DNA of 64,000 bases, taken from Pseudonocardia benzenivorans CB1190. GTDB lineage: Bacteria; Actinomycetota; Actinomycetes; Mycobacteriales; Pseudonocardiaceae. Where the stretch lies: assembly GCF_000196675.2 (NCBI RefSeq), contig NC_015312.1:5534501-5598500 (forward strand), in the 5' to 3' direction. Under the pieces are notes generated by a model that saw only the letters and a program-made list of their open reading frames with translations, had not been told where the DNA came from and searched no databases. The position numbers and the translations under genes are program-made. Shown here one piece after another: positions 10,888 to 22,099 of this stretch. Position 1 is the stretch's first letter, and every line of letters begins with the position of its first letter.

Positions 10888-12678
10888 TCATCGCCGACCA
10901 CCAGGCCGGCTCACCGGTGGCGCCCCCTGCACGGTGGCCGGGTCATCGGACTCGTCGTCGCCGTCGAGGAGCCCGCGTGGGATGCCGAGGGGCGGCGTCG
11001 GGACGGAGTTGGTCTCGGCCGGGCGGGTGCCGTCCGGCCCGAGCGGGAGGGGGCTCGTCGTGATCTTGCAGTTGACGGTGCGGGGCAGCGTCAGCCGGAA
11101 GGTCGAGCCCTCACCGGGGCGACCCCACGCCTGCAGCCAGCCGCCGTGCAACCGGGCGTCCTCCAGGCTGATCGAGAGGCCGAGCCCGCTCCCGCCGCTG
11201 CGCCGGGCACGGGACTCCTCGGCACGCCAGAACCGGTTGAACACCAGCCCGGCCTCGCCGGGCCGGAGCCCGACACCGTGGTCCCGCACGGCGACGGCCA
11301 CGGCGTCGTCGTCGCCGGCCAGGGTGACCTCGACCGGGCGGCCCTCGCCGTGGTCGATCGCGTTCGCCACCAGGTTCCGGATGATCCGCTCGACGCGCCG
11401 GGAGTCGACCTCGGCGACGACGTCGATCGGCAGGTCGAGGACGAGGGGCGTGCCGCTCTCCTCGGCGAGGCCCCGGACCGCCTCGACCGCGCGGGAGACG
11501 ACGCCGTGCATGTCGAGCCGTTCGGCGCCGAGCTCGGCGACACCCGCGTCGAGCCGGCTGATCTCCAGGAGGTCGGCGAGCAGGGCCTCGAACCGATCGA
11601 GCTCGGTGACGAGCAGTTCCGAGCTGCGGCGCAGCGCGGGCAGCAGTTCCTCGCGAGAGGCGTACAGGACGTCGGCGGCCATCCGGACCGTCGTGAGAGG
11701 AGTGCGGAGCTCGTGGGACACGTCGGAGGTGAAGCGGCGTTGCAGCGCGCCGAACTCCTCGAGCTGGCGGATCTGGGTCTGGATGCTCGAGGCCATCTCG
11801 TTGTACGACTCGCCGAGCCGAGCCATCTCGTCGTCGCCGCGGACCGGCATGCGCTCGTCGAGGTGCCCGTCGGCGAACCGCTCGGCCACCTCCGCGGCCT
11901 GCCGCACGGGCCGGACGACCTGCCGCGTCACCAGGCTCGTGATCGCCGCGAGGAGGATGATCAGCACCAGCCCCGAGACGATCAGCGTCGACTGGACGAG
12001 GCCGAGCGTCCGCTGCTCGGCGTCGAGCGGGAACAGCAGGTAGAACTGCAGGTCGCGGCCTGCGGTGGTGACGGGCTGGCCGATGATCAGCGTCGGGGTG
12101 TCGCCGACGGTGACGTACTTGCGGGCCAGCCCTCCCGCGGCGACGGCGGCGGCCATGTCGGGCGGGATGTCGCCGACCGTGCCCGCCGAGACGGGCCTGC
12201 CGGAGCCGCCGGGGGTGTCGCCGGTGGTGAGGACCGCGCGGAACTCGCCCGCGGTCGGCGATCCGGGCTGGTCGGCGATGCTGGAGTTGGTGAGCTGCTC
12301 GAGCGCGTTGGTCAGCGTCGCCTGGGCGCCCTCCCGGTCGGGGTCGACGCCGGAGAGGTCGCGTTCGAGCACTGCCCTGGCCGACTCGGTCTGGGTGACC
12401 GCGGCGTCGAACTTGCCCTGCACGAGGCGGTCGGCGATCTGGGTCTGCAGCACCAGGCCCAGCACGAGGACCACTGCCGTCGAGAGGGCGAGCGTCGACA
12501 CGGCGACGCGCAGCTGCAACGACCTGCGCCAGGCGGCCGCGAAGGCGTTGCGGACCTCGGTGACGCCGAGGACGGTGTGGTGCCCGACCGTGGCGAGCCG
12601 CCGGGCGACACCGGTGCGGGCCAGCCGTCGACCGACCCGCCCGAGGAGCCGGCCGACACCGCGGCCGGCGCTGATCAT
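10888..12678 (-). CDS. mtrB: Sensor histidine kinase MtrB
   Basis: A 596-residue membrane kinase (mycobacterial MtrB is 567). Two transmembrane segments flank a periplasmic sensor domain. A HAMP linker follows, then the HisKA phospho-acceptor motif FTSDVSHELRTPLTTVRMAAD and the HATPase region with NLVANAIDHGEG, DHGVGL and GGSGLGLSI. It phosphorylates MtrA and controls peptidoglycan hydrolase and division genes. The ATG at 12678 (MISAGRG) is preferred to a GTG at 12813, which would add a repeat-derived basic peptide. The stop overlaps the more distal ATG of the lpqB frame. Confidence 0.93.
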   Translation of the reverse strand: MISAGRGVGRLLGRVGRRLARTGVARRLATVGHHTVLGVTEVRNAFAAAWRRSLQLRVAVSTLALSTAVVLVLGLVLQTQIADRLVQGKFDAAVTQTESARAVLERDLSGVDPDREGAQATLTNALEQLTNSSIADQPGSPTAGEFRAVLTTGDTPGGSGRPVSAGTVGDIPPDMAAAVAAGGLARKYVTVGDTPTLIIGQPVTTAGRDLQFYLLFPLDAEQRTLGLVQSTLIVSGLVLIILLAAITSLVTRQVVRPVRQAAEVAERFADGHLDERMPVRGDDEMARLGESYNEMASSIQTQIRQLEEFGALQRRFTSDVSHELRTPLTTVRMAADVLYASREELLPALRRSSELLVTELDRFEALLADLLEISRLDAGVAELGAERLDMHGVVSRAVEAVRGLAEESGTPLVLDLPIDVVAEVDSRRVERIIRNLVANAIDHGEGRPVEVTLAGDDDAVAVAVRDHGVGLRPGEAGLVFNRFWRAEESRARRSGGSGLGLSISLEDARLHGGWLQAWGRPGEGSTFRLTLPRTVNCKITTSPLPLGPDGTRPAETNSVPTPPLGIPRGLLDGDDESDDPATVQGAPPVSRPGGRR

Positions 12679-12802
12679 CCCCAACCGCCCGACGGCACGC
12701 ACCGCCCGTACGGCGCGCACCCGGCCATCGGCGCCGGGCCACCCGGCGTCCGGGCACCCGGCCGCGCACAACCGGGCCGCGCACAACCGGGCGCGTACCC
12801 GC

Positions 12803-13027
12803 GCAGCGCGCACCCGGGCAGCGCGGACCCGGGCAGCGCGGACCCGGGCAGCGCGGACCCGGGCAGCGCGGACCCGGGCAGCGCGGACCCGCGGAGCACA
12901 TTCCCAGGCCGCGCATACCCGCAGATCGCGCGCCCACGGAGCACGTTCCCGCGGAGCACGTTCCCGCGCGGCGCGTTCCTGCGGTGCGCGTACCCCCGCC
13001 GCGCGTTCCCGGAGGGCGCGGCGCCGG
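12803..13027 (-). repeat. 15-bp tandem array filling the mtrA-mtrB junction
   Basis: Fifteen consecutive 15-bp units, with core consensus gcagcgcggacccgg, run from 12803 to the base before the mtrA stop codon. Units at 12818-12877 are identical; those nearer mtrA are degenerate. Weaker copies continue to about 12758. There are no spacers between units, so this is a minisatellite and not a CRISPR. Confidence 0.8.
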
Positions 13028-13705
13028 TCACGGCGGGCCGGCCTTGTACCCGACCCCGCGGACGGTCAGCACGACCTCGGGGTGCTCGGGGTCGCGCTCC
13101 ACCTTCGAGCGCAGCCGCTGCACGTGCACGTTGACCAGCCGGGTGTCGGCGGCGTGCCGGTAGCCCCACACCTGCTCGAGGAGCACCTCGCGGGTGAACA
13201 CCTGCCGCGGTTTGCGCGCGAGCGCGACCAGGAGGTCGAACTCCAGCGGGGTCAGCGCGATCGGCACGCCCCCGCGGGTGACCTGGTGGGCGGGGACGTC
13301 GATGTCGACGTCGCCGATCGAGAGCTGCTCGGCGGGCTCGTTCTCCACCCGCCGCACCCGGGCGCGGATACGCGCGACCAGCTCCTTGGGCTTGAACGGC
13401 TTCACGACGTAGTCGTCGGCGCCCGACTCCAGGCCGAGGACGATGTCGACGGTGTCGCTCTTCGCCGTCAGCATCACGATCGGGACGCCGGACTCCGAGC
13501 GGATCGCCCGACACACGTCGATCCCGTTCATGCCGGGCAGCATGAGGTCGAGCAGGACGACGTCGGGCCGCAGCTCCCGGACGGCGGGCAGGGCCTTGGT
13601 CCCGTCGCCGACGACGGCGGTGTCGAAGCCCTCCCCGCGCAGAACGATGGTCAGCATCTCGGCCAGTGCCGGGTCGTCGTCGACCACCAGAACGCGCGAC
13701 TTCAT
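13028..13705 (-). CDS. mtrA: Response regulator MtrA (OmpR family)
   Basis: A 225-residue regulator with an N-terminal receiver domain (acidic residues D10/D11, phospho-acceptor D53 in LLDLMLPG, lysine motif VKPFKPKEL) and a C-terminal winged helix (LTPLEFDLLVALARKPRQVF, then RLVNVHVQRLRSKVE and VRGVGYKAG). It is the essential partner of MtrB in actinobacteria and controls cell-wall hydrolase, DnaA and osmotic-response genes. Length and order are as in M. tuberculosis (Rv3246c). The gene ends directly at the 15-bp repeat array that separates it from mtrB. Confidence 0.97.
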   Translation of the reverse strand: MKSRVLVVDDDPALAEMLTIVLRGEGFDTAVVGDGTKALPAVRELRPDVVLLDLMLPGMNGIDVCRAIRSESGVPIVMLTAKSDTVDIVLGLESGADDYVVKPFKPKELVARIRARVRRVENEPAEQLSIGDVDIDVPAHQVTRGGVPIALTPLEFDLLVALARKPRQVFTREVLLEQVWGYRHAADTRLVNVHVQRLRSKVERDPEHPEVVLTVRGVGYKAGPP

Positions 13706-13754
13706 GTGCGCAGCATCCCACCACCGTGCGACACGAGCGGCCGGGGGCCTCGGC

Positions 13755-14399
13755 TCACACCCGCTCGACGCGGGTGGCGAGAGCGGCGGCGTCGACGGGC
13801 GCGGCGCCGTCGACGACCTCCCACTCCGACAGCCACGACGCGGCGGCGAGCTGCGCGTAGACGGCCGCGGTCCGCGCCTGCAGGGCGTCGTCGGACTCGT
13901 AGGCGTCGCGGTCGCGGCCGGCCTCGGTGCGCGCGCGGCCGGCCGCCCGCGCCGCGGCGACCGACTGCGGCACCTGCAGCAGCAGCTGCAGGTCGGGCAC
14001 GGGCAGCCCGAACCGCTCGATCTCCAGCTCGCGCACCCACGCGACGACCTCGCCGGACGCGTCCTGGTGCAGGCGTGCGGCGTTGTAGGCCGCGTTGGAC
14101 GCGACGTACCGGTCGACGATCAGCACGTCGTGGGCGGCGAGCAGGTCGGCGAGCACGGGCACGGCCGCCCGCCGGTCGAGTGCGAAGAGCACGGCCATCC
14201 CGTGCACCGAGTCGGACAGGTCGCCGAGCCGGCCGTAGAGGGCGTCGCGGGCGAGCTCGGCGTGCACGTCGTCGTCGTAGCGCGGGAACGCGAGCCGGGC
14301 GGTCGAAGCCCCGGCCGCGTCCAGGGCGGCGCACAGCCCGTCGGTCAACGTCCGTTTGCCGGCCCCGTCGAGGCCCTCGATCACCACCAGCCGTCCCAC
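13755..14399 (-). CDS. tmk: Thymidylate kinase
   Basis: A 214-residue dTMP kinase that makes dTDP for DNA synthesis. The P-loop is GLDGAGKRT, with arginine after the lysine as in mycobacterial Tmk. The DRY-type substrate motif is VDRYVASNAAYNAARL, and the lid segment AGRARTEAGRDRDAYE follows. The start is a GTG at 14399 (VGRLVVIEG), which aligns with the family N-terminus; a much longer open frame upstream is spurious. It sits between mtrA (about 50 bp downstream) and a NUDIX gene, equivalent to Rv3247c. Confidence 0.93.
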   Translation of the reverse strand: MGRLVVIEGLDGAGKRTLTDGLCAALDAAGASTARLAFPRYDDDVHAELARDALYGRLGDLSDSVHGMAVLFALDRRAAVPVLADLLAAHDVLIVDRYVASNAAYNAARLHQDASGEVVAWVRELEIERFGLPVPDLQLLLQVPQSVAAARAAGRARTEAGRDRDAYESDDALQARTAAVYAQLAAASWLSEWEVVDGAAPVDAAALATRVERV

Positions 14400-14410
14400 G
14401 GACGCGGAAC

Positions 14411-14896
14411 CTATCCGGCGAGCCCCACGCCGCGGACCGCGGGCCAGCTCGCGGCGAACCCGGGGTGCAGGGGTACGTCGCCGAGACCTGCGACGGGCGT
14501 CCAGGCGAACTCGACGCTCTCCGCCCCGCGCACGGCGACGGGGGGCATCACGGGCAGCCAGAGCGCGACGGTGGTGTAGGTCCAGCCGCCGTGGTCGTCG
14601 ACGAACTCGCCGGCGGCGTCGATGCCCACGACCTCGAGGTCGGACTCCTCGGAGACCTCCCGGCGGGCCGCGTCCTCGGCGGACTCGCCGAGGTCGCGGG
14701 CGCCGCCGGGGATGCCCCACGTACCGCCGTGGTGGCTCCACGACGCACGGTGCTGCAGCAGCACCCACTCGGCCCCGGCGGGGTCGCGATGGCGCGCGAG
14801 CAGGCCGGCCGCACCGTGGATCCCCCAGTGCTTGTGGCCCTGGGCGCAGTACGTCCAGCCGTCGCCCGACGTGCGGGGCGCGACCCCGGCGGTCAC
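14411..14896 (-). CDS. NUDIX hydrolase
   Basis: A 161-residue protein with a clear Nudix box: GARDLGESAEDAARREVSEES gives the G-x5-E-x7-REVSEES pattern that binds the metal and cleaves nucleoside diphosphate-X substrates. The N-terminal segment WGIHGAAGLLARH and IPGGARDLGE fit MutT-like or ADP-ribose-type enzymes; the exact substrate cannot be read from sequence. It starts at GTG 14896 and ends 11 bp before tmk on the same strand, and probably shares its transcript. It lies between sahH and tmk, which are adjacent in mycobacteria, so it is an insertion relative to that order. Confidence 0.85.
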   Translation of the reverse strand: MTAGVAPRTSGDGWTYCAQGHKHWGIHGAAGLLARHRDPAGAEWVLLQHRASWSHHGGTWGIPGGARDLGESAEDAARREVSEESDLEVVGIDAAGEFVDDHGGWTYTTVALWLPVMPPVAVRGAESVEFAWTPVAGLGDVPLHPGFAASWPAVRGVGLAG

Positions 14897-14909
14897 CGTG
14901 CGCGGCCCG

Positions 14910-16421
<1,512 letters not shown>

Positions 16422-16859
16422 CGGGTGGTCAGTCCTCCTCGTGTGCCGCGCGCGCTCTCGGCACGCGGCGGTGTTCCGTCATGATGCTTCGGGAGCGACG
16501 CCGGCGATCAGTGACGCCGCGACGGAGGGGGACGACATGCAGGCGGCCTCCTCCGACGAGTGAGGCGCCCTTCGTTCAGCAATGGCCCGGTGGTCGAGCG
16601 TGGCGGACATCCGTCCGTCGCAGCGCCCCTCGACCCCGACTCAGCGATCGCACCTTCCAGCTTCGTCGCCCGGTGCGGCCGGTGTCAACTCGCGTCCCGG
16701 AAGGCGGACCAGGACGTCCGGACAGCCGCCTCCGGTTGTGACCGCAGTCACGAAACCGCAGGTCCGCACGGTGGGCGCGTGTCGGCACCGGGGGGCGGCC
16801 GACCCCGGTCCCGGGCCGTGCCGACGCCGTACCGGAGAGGTCGCCGCTCACGGCAGGGG
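16422..16859. other. Gene-free interval between sahH and the MutL-like gene
   Basis: About 440 bp with no convincing gene. It should hold the sahH promoter on the minus strand. A plus-strand ATG at 16537 behind a good GGAGGGGG site encodes only eight codons before TGA, with no co-oriented gene within 1.7 kb. Confidence 0.4.
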
Positions 16860-18152
16860 TCAGCCGAGCACGTGGTCCTGCAGCAGCGCCTCGGCGACGT
16901 CGGCCCGGCCGTCGGCCGCGAGCAGACCCGCGGGCGCGAGCACGATGTCGTTGTCGACGACGACCCGCGCGCCGTCGAGCACCGGGGCGAGCACGGCGTC
17001 GGCCCGCAGTGTGGCGACGACCGCGCGCAGCCCACCGTGGTCGCGCTGGCGGAACACCCCGCCCGAGAGCACGACGAGACCGGGCGGCCGCGCCGCGTCG
17101 GGCGGGGCCGCGGCCAGGTGCCTGCGCACCGCGACCGACGCCGCGAGCGCCGCGATGCGCCGGTCCTCGGCCGCCCCACCGGCGTCGCGCGGGACCCAGC
17201 CCGGCTCGGCGGCCATCCGTTCGACGGCCGGCCCCAGCAGGTCGGCCTCGACCGGGTCGACGAGCCCCTCGGCCTGGCCCTCGGTCAGGACTCCCGTCGC
17301 GGCGCTGCGCATGCCCAGGTCGCCCTCGACGGTCCGGCTCGCCTCCCCGTCGGGGTCGGCGAGGTGGACCGACGTCGTCGCGGACCCGACGTCGACGAGC
17401 AGCACCCGGCCTCCGGTGACCCGGGCCAGCTCGGCGACGCCGCGCGCCACCGCGTCGGGCGTCGCGAGCCGCACCAGCCGCCGGAACCGCGGCGCCGCCG
17501 ACGGTCCCTGCACCCCGACGACGTGGCCCGCGAACATCTCGGCCACGACCTGCCGCGCCGGCTCGGCCACCACGGTCCCGACCTTGGGGACGACGTTGTC
17601 GCACACGACGACCGTGCGGCCTGTCGAGCGCAGCAGCGCGAGCGCGTCGTCGCGGGCGGCGACGTTGCCCGCCAGGACGATCGGGTACCGCACGCGGGCC
17701 CTGGCGAGCCGTCCGGCGTTGTGCAGCAGTACCGCGGGGTCGTCGCCGTCGGCGCCGCCGATCAGCAGCAGGGCCCCCGGCCGGTGCCCGCGCACGACGC
17801 GGACGTCCTCCGCGCTGAGCGCGCCCGCGTGCACGTGCACGACGCGCGCCCCGGCCGAGCGGGCCACCCGGTGCCCCGCCTCGGTCGCGGCCAGTGCGTC
17901 GGTCCCGATGACGACGAGGCGCAGCCCCCCACCCGCCGACGACGAGGCCAGCACCGTCGGCTCCCCGTGGGCGCGGGCCGCGGCGGTCACCGCCCCCACC
18001 GCCGCGTCGACCCCGGCGAGGACGTCGGCGGTCGTCGTCGGGTGTTCGGCGAAGCCCTGGATCGTCCCGTCCGACCGCACGAGGACGGCCTTCGTCCAGG
18101 CCGAGCCCACGTCGAGGCACACGGTGGCGCCCGCGAGGCGGTCCGTGGTCAT
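16860..18152 (-). CDS. Glutamate mutase L (MutL/GlmL) family actin-like ATPase
   Basis: A 430-residue protein of the ASKHA-fold MutL family, relatives of the reactivating ATPase encoded beside glutamate mutase. The N-terminal phosphate motif is VCLDVGSAWTKAVLV. A second nucleotide motif, GRVLLVDVGSATTSVHLA, is about 260 residues later, and VVLSGGVFRQ is the adenosine motif. The family is thought to reactivate or chaperone B12-dependent carbon-skeleton mutases; no mutase or B12 gene is in this window, so its partner is unknown. ATG 18152 (MTTDRL) is chosen over longer frames because the ATPase core starts just after it. Confidence 0.75.
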   Translation of the reverse strand: MTTDRLAGATVCLDVGSAWTKAVLVRSDGTIQGFAEHPTTTADVLAGVDAAVGAVTAAARAHGEPTVLASSSAGGGLRLVVIGTDALAATEAGHRVARSAGARVVHVHAGALSAEDVRVVRGHRPGALLLIGGADGDDPAVLLHNAGRLARARVRYPIVLAGNVAARDDALALLRSTGRTVVVCDNVVPKVGTVVAEPARQVVAEMFAGHVVGVQGPSAAPRFRRLVRLATPDAVARGVAELARVTGGRVLLVDVGSATTSVHLADPDGEASRTVEGDLGMRSAATGVLTEGQAEGLVDPVEADLLGPAVERMAAEPGWVPRDAGGAAEDRRIAALAASVAVRRHLAAAPPDAARPPGLVVLSGGVFRQRDHGGLRAVVATLRADAVLAPVLDGARVVVDNDIVLAPAGLLAADGRADVAEALLQDHVLG

Positions 18153-18304
18153 GGCGGACGAGCCTACTGGTGATCCCGCCCCCGGTCGGCCGACGACGCG
18201 GTCCCGACCGGGCGTCACGCGACGCATGTCCGATCCGTCGGAGCCCGGTAACGTGCGTCACGATGGTGGCGTCGAGGCCACCGGATGCGTCGCCAGGAGG
18301 TTCC

Positions 18305-19948
<1,644 letters not shown>

Positions 19949-20050
19949 GCCTCCGGCGCGCCTCGCGCTCCACCGCCGGCCCGGCCGGATCGGCCGCCCG
20001 TCTCCCGACGAGGTCGGTCTCCGGCCGGGCTTTCTTCGGCCCAAATTTCG

Positions 20051-20067
20051 CGGTAACCTCATTACCG
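20051..20067 (+). promoter_or_regulatory. Inverted repeat overlapping the tetR start codon
   Basis: cggtaa (20051-20056) and ttaccg (20062-20067) are exact inverted complements around cctca. The right arm runs into the GTG start of the TetR gene. The local sequence is unusually AT-rich. The position fits autorepression by the TetR protein. Confidence 0.5.
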
Positions 20068-20681
20068 TGAAAGAGACGCGGCAGTACCGGCAGGCCGCCC
20101 GCGCGGACGCGGCGAGCCGCAACACCGAGCGGATCCTGGGCGCGGCCCTCGAACTGTTCATCGAGCGCCCGTACGACCAGATCACGCTCGCGGCGGTGGC
20201 CCAGCGCGCCGGCGTCGGACTGCAGACGTTGATCCGCCGGGTCGGCACCAAAGACGGGCTCGCCGAGGCCGTCGGCGCGTGGATCGCGCCGCAGGTGGCC
20301 GAGGACCTCGGCACCCCGCCCGGCCCCGATCCCACCCGGGTGGCCGCCGCCTTCCGTCGCCACTACCAGCGGTGGGCCGCCGTGCTCGACCGCAACCTCA
20401 CCCAGCAGGACAGCTCGCCCGCGCTGGCGGCCAACGCCGAGGGCGGCCGTCGGGCCCACCGCGAGTGGATCGAGGAGGCGTTCGCGGAGCCACTCGCGGC
20501 GCTGGCCGAGCCCGTCCGGTCGACGCTGCGCGCCCGGCTCGTCGCCGTCACCGGCGTCGAGCTCTGGCTCGTACTCACCGCACACGAGGGCCTGACCGCC
20601 GGTCAGGCCGAGGACACCATCGCCATGCTCGTCCGGGCCGCGCTCGCTGCTCCGGACGCCGACCGGAAGCAGGAGCCATGA
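20067..20681 (+). CDS. TetR-family transcriptional regulator
   Basis: A 204-residue regulator with the TetR helix-turn-helix at about residues 18-65 (RILGAALELFIERPYDQITL, AAVAQRAGVGLQTLIRRVG) and an all-helical ligand-binding half. It starts at GTG 20067, inside a 17-bp inverted repeat that may be its own operator. Its stop overlaps the ATG of the following glycosyltransferase (ATGA), so the two are co-transcribed and probably translationally coupled. The regulator therefore likely controls its own operon in response to a small molecule, perhaps the substrate of the glycosyltransferase; that link is inference. Confidence 0.88.
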   Translation: MKETRQYRQAARADAASRNTERILGAALELFIERPYDQITLAAVAQRAGVGLQTLIRRVGTKDGLAEAVGAWIAPQVAEDLGTPPGPDPTRVAAAFRRHYQRWAAVLDRNLTQQDSSPALAANAEGGRRAHREWIEEAFAEPLAALAEPVRSTLRARLVAVTGVELWLVLTAHEGLTAGQAEDTIAMLVRAALAAPDADRKQEP

Positions 20682-21949
20682 GCACGTTCCTCGTCTACAC
20701 CCCGCCCGCGGCGGGCCACGTGTTCCCGCTGGTCCCGGGCCTGCGCGCGCTCGCAGCGCGCGGCCACCGGGTACACCTGCGGACCTCGCCGGAGCTCGCC
20801 GCCCAGCTCACCGCCGCCGGGATCATCGGCGGCAGACTCGAGGCGAGCGCCGTCGACCCGCGGATCAGCGCCCACGTCGCGGCCTCCCACGACCCGGGCG
20901 GCCGGCACGTCGACGAGCTGTCCGATCTGCTCGCCCGCTCCGCCTGGGAAGCGCAGGACCTGCACGCCGCCGTGGCGACGGTGCGGCCCGACGCGCTGCT
21001 CGTCGACGCGAACACCTACGGCGCGGCCACGGCCGCACAGACCACCGGGCTGCCGTGGGCCACCGTGGTGCCCTCGGTGCTCCCCTACCCGGGGGCGGGG
21101 ATCCCGCCGTACGGCATGGGGCTGCGCCCCCGCACCGGGCCGTGGGGCGCGCTGCGCGACGCGGTGCTGTGGAAGGTCGTCGAGAAGGCGTTCGGGAAGG
21201 CGCTGCTGCCGGGGCTCAACGACGTCCGCCGCGCCGAGGGCCTACCCGCGCTGCGCAGTCCGCTGGAGTACGTACCCGGTGCCGACCGCGTCCTCGTCCT
21301 CACCGGCGAACCCCTGGAGTACCCCCGGACGGACCTGCCCGCGCACGTCCGCATCGTCGGCGGGCAGCCGTGGGACCCGCCCGCCGACGAGCCCGCGTGG
21401 CTCGCCGAGCCCGGTGAGCCGTGGGTGCTGGTCACCTGCTCGACGCACTACCAGGGCGACGAGGCGCTGGCCGCCACCGCGATCGAGGCACTACGCGACG
21501 AGCCCGTGCGCGTCGTCGTCACCCTCGCCGGCGCCTACGACTCCGCGACGCTGCCGCAGGCACCGAGGGTGCGCGTCGAGCGGTTCGTCCCGCACGCGGC
21601 GGTGCTGGCCCGGGCCGCGGCCGTCGTGTGCCCGTCCGGGATGGGGATCGTCACCAAGGCCGTCGCGGCGGGGGTACCGGTGGTCGCGGTGCCGTTCGGC
21701 CGCGACCAGCCGGAGGTCGCCCGCCGCGTCGCGCAGGCCGGAACGGGAGTCGTGCTGCCGGCCCGCCGGCTCGACGCGGCCCGGTTGCGCCGTGCGGTTC
21801 GGAGCGCGATCGCGCTGCGGGACCGGGCTCGTGCGGTCGCCGCCACCATCCCGCCCGGCGACGCCGCGGCCGCACGGTTCGCCGACGCGGCCGGCGAGCT
21901 CCTCGGGCTGCGAGCAGGCCGATCCGCACCGAGCACCTGCCCGGCGTAA
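20678..21949 (+). CDS. MGT-type glycosyltransferase (UDP-glucosyltransferase superfamily, GT-B)
   Basis: A 423-residue GT1/GT28-like enzyme. The N-terminal acceptor domain opens with FLVYTPPAAGHVFPLVPGL, typical of macrolide- or natural-product-modifying glycosyltransferases. The donor-binding half has WVLVTCSTHYQG, VERFVPHAAVLARAAAVVC, then SGMGIVTKAVAAGVPVVAVP and the PFGRDQPEVARRV acidic/glutamine motif. No signal peptide or membrane helix is seen, so it acts in the cytoplasm. The 4-bp overlap with a TetR gene suggests an inducible modification or resistance function rather than cell-wall synthesis. Donor sugar and acceptor are unknown. Confidence 0.83.
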   Translation: MSTFLVYTPPAAGHVFPLVPGLRALAARGHRVHLRTSPELAAQLTAAGIIGGRLEASAVDPRISAHVAASHDPGGRHVDELSDLLARSAWEAQDLHAAVATVRPDALLVDANTYGAATAAQTTGLPWATVVPSVLPYPGAGIPPYGMGLRPRTGPWGALRDAVLWKVVEKAFGKALLPGLNDVRRAEGLPALRSPLEYVPGADRVLVLTGEPLEYPRTDLPAHVRIVGGQPWDPPADEPAWLAEPGEPWVLVTCSTHYQGDEALAATAIEALRDEPVRVVVTLAGAYDSATLPQAPRVRVERFVPHAAVLARAAAVVCPSGMGIVTKAVAAGVPVVAVPFGRDQPEVARRVAQAGTGVVLPARRLDAARLRRAVRSAIALRDRARAVAATIPPGDAAAARFADAAGELLGLRAGRSAPSTCPA

Positions 21950-22026
21950 CCCCCCGGTCCGAGGGCGCCCGGCCGCCCGACGGAGGCCTGCGTCTGCCGC
22001 TCCGTCTCGACCCCCCGCCGCTCATC

Positions 22027-22048
22027 GGCTAATGTCCAGACATTAGCC
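22027..22048 (+). promoter_or_regulatory. 22-bp near-perfect palindrome upstream of the YeiH-like permease
   Basis: ggctaatgtc (22027-22036) and gacattagcc (22039-22048) are exact inverted complements around two bases. It lies about 50 bp before the ATG at 22100. The arrangement gtc-ca-gac resembles operators of HutC-type GntR regulators, but no regulator gene is adjacent. Confidence 0.6.
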
Positions 22049-22099
22049 GTGTCGCTTCCTACATTTCGGACGTCGGCGGCGAGCACAGAGGGGGCGCCG

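Noticed and set aside
12803..13027. Short regular repeats that might be read as a CRISPR array
   Set aside because: The 15-bp units are contiguous with no unique spacers, and no cas genes are present. It is a tandem minisatellite.
16422..16560. SAH riboswitch upstream of sahH
   Set aside because: The conserved core of that riboswitch and its paired elements were not recognisable in the leader.
16537..16563. Eight-codon ORF with a strong ribosome site, as a leader peptide
   Set aside because: There is no co-oriented gene within 1.7 kb and no attenuator structure downstream.
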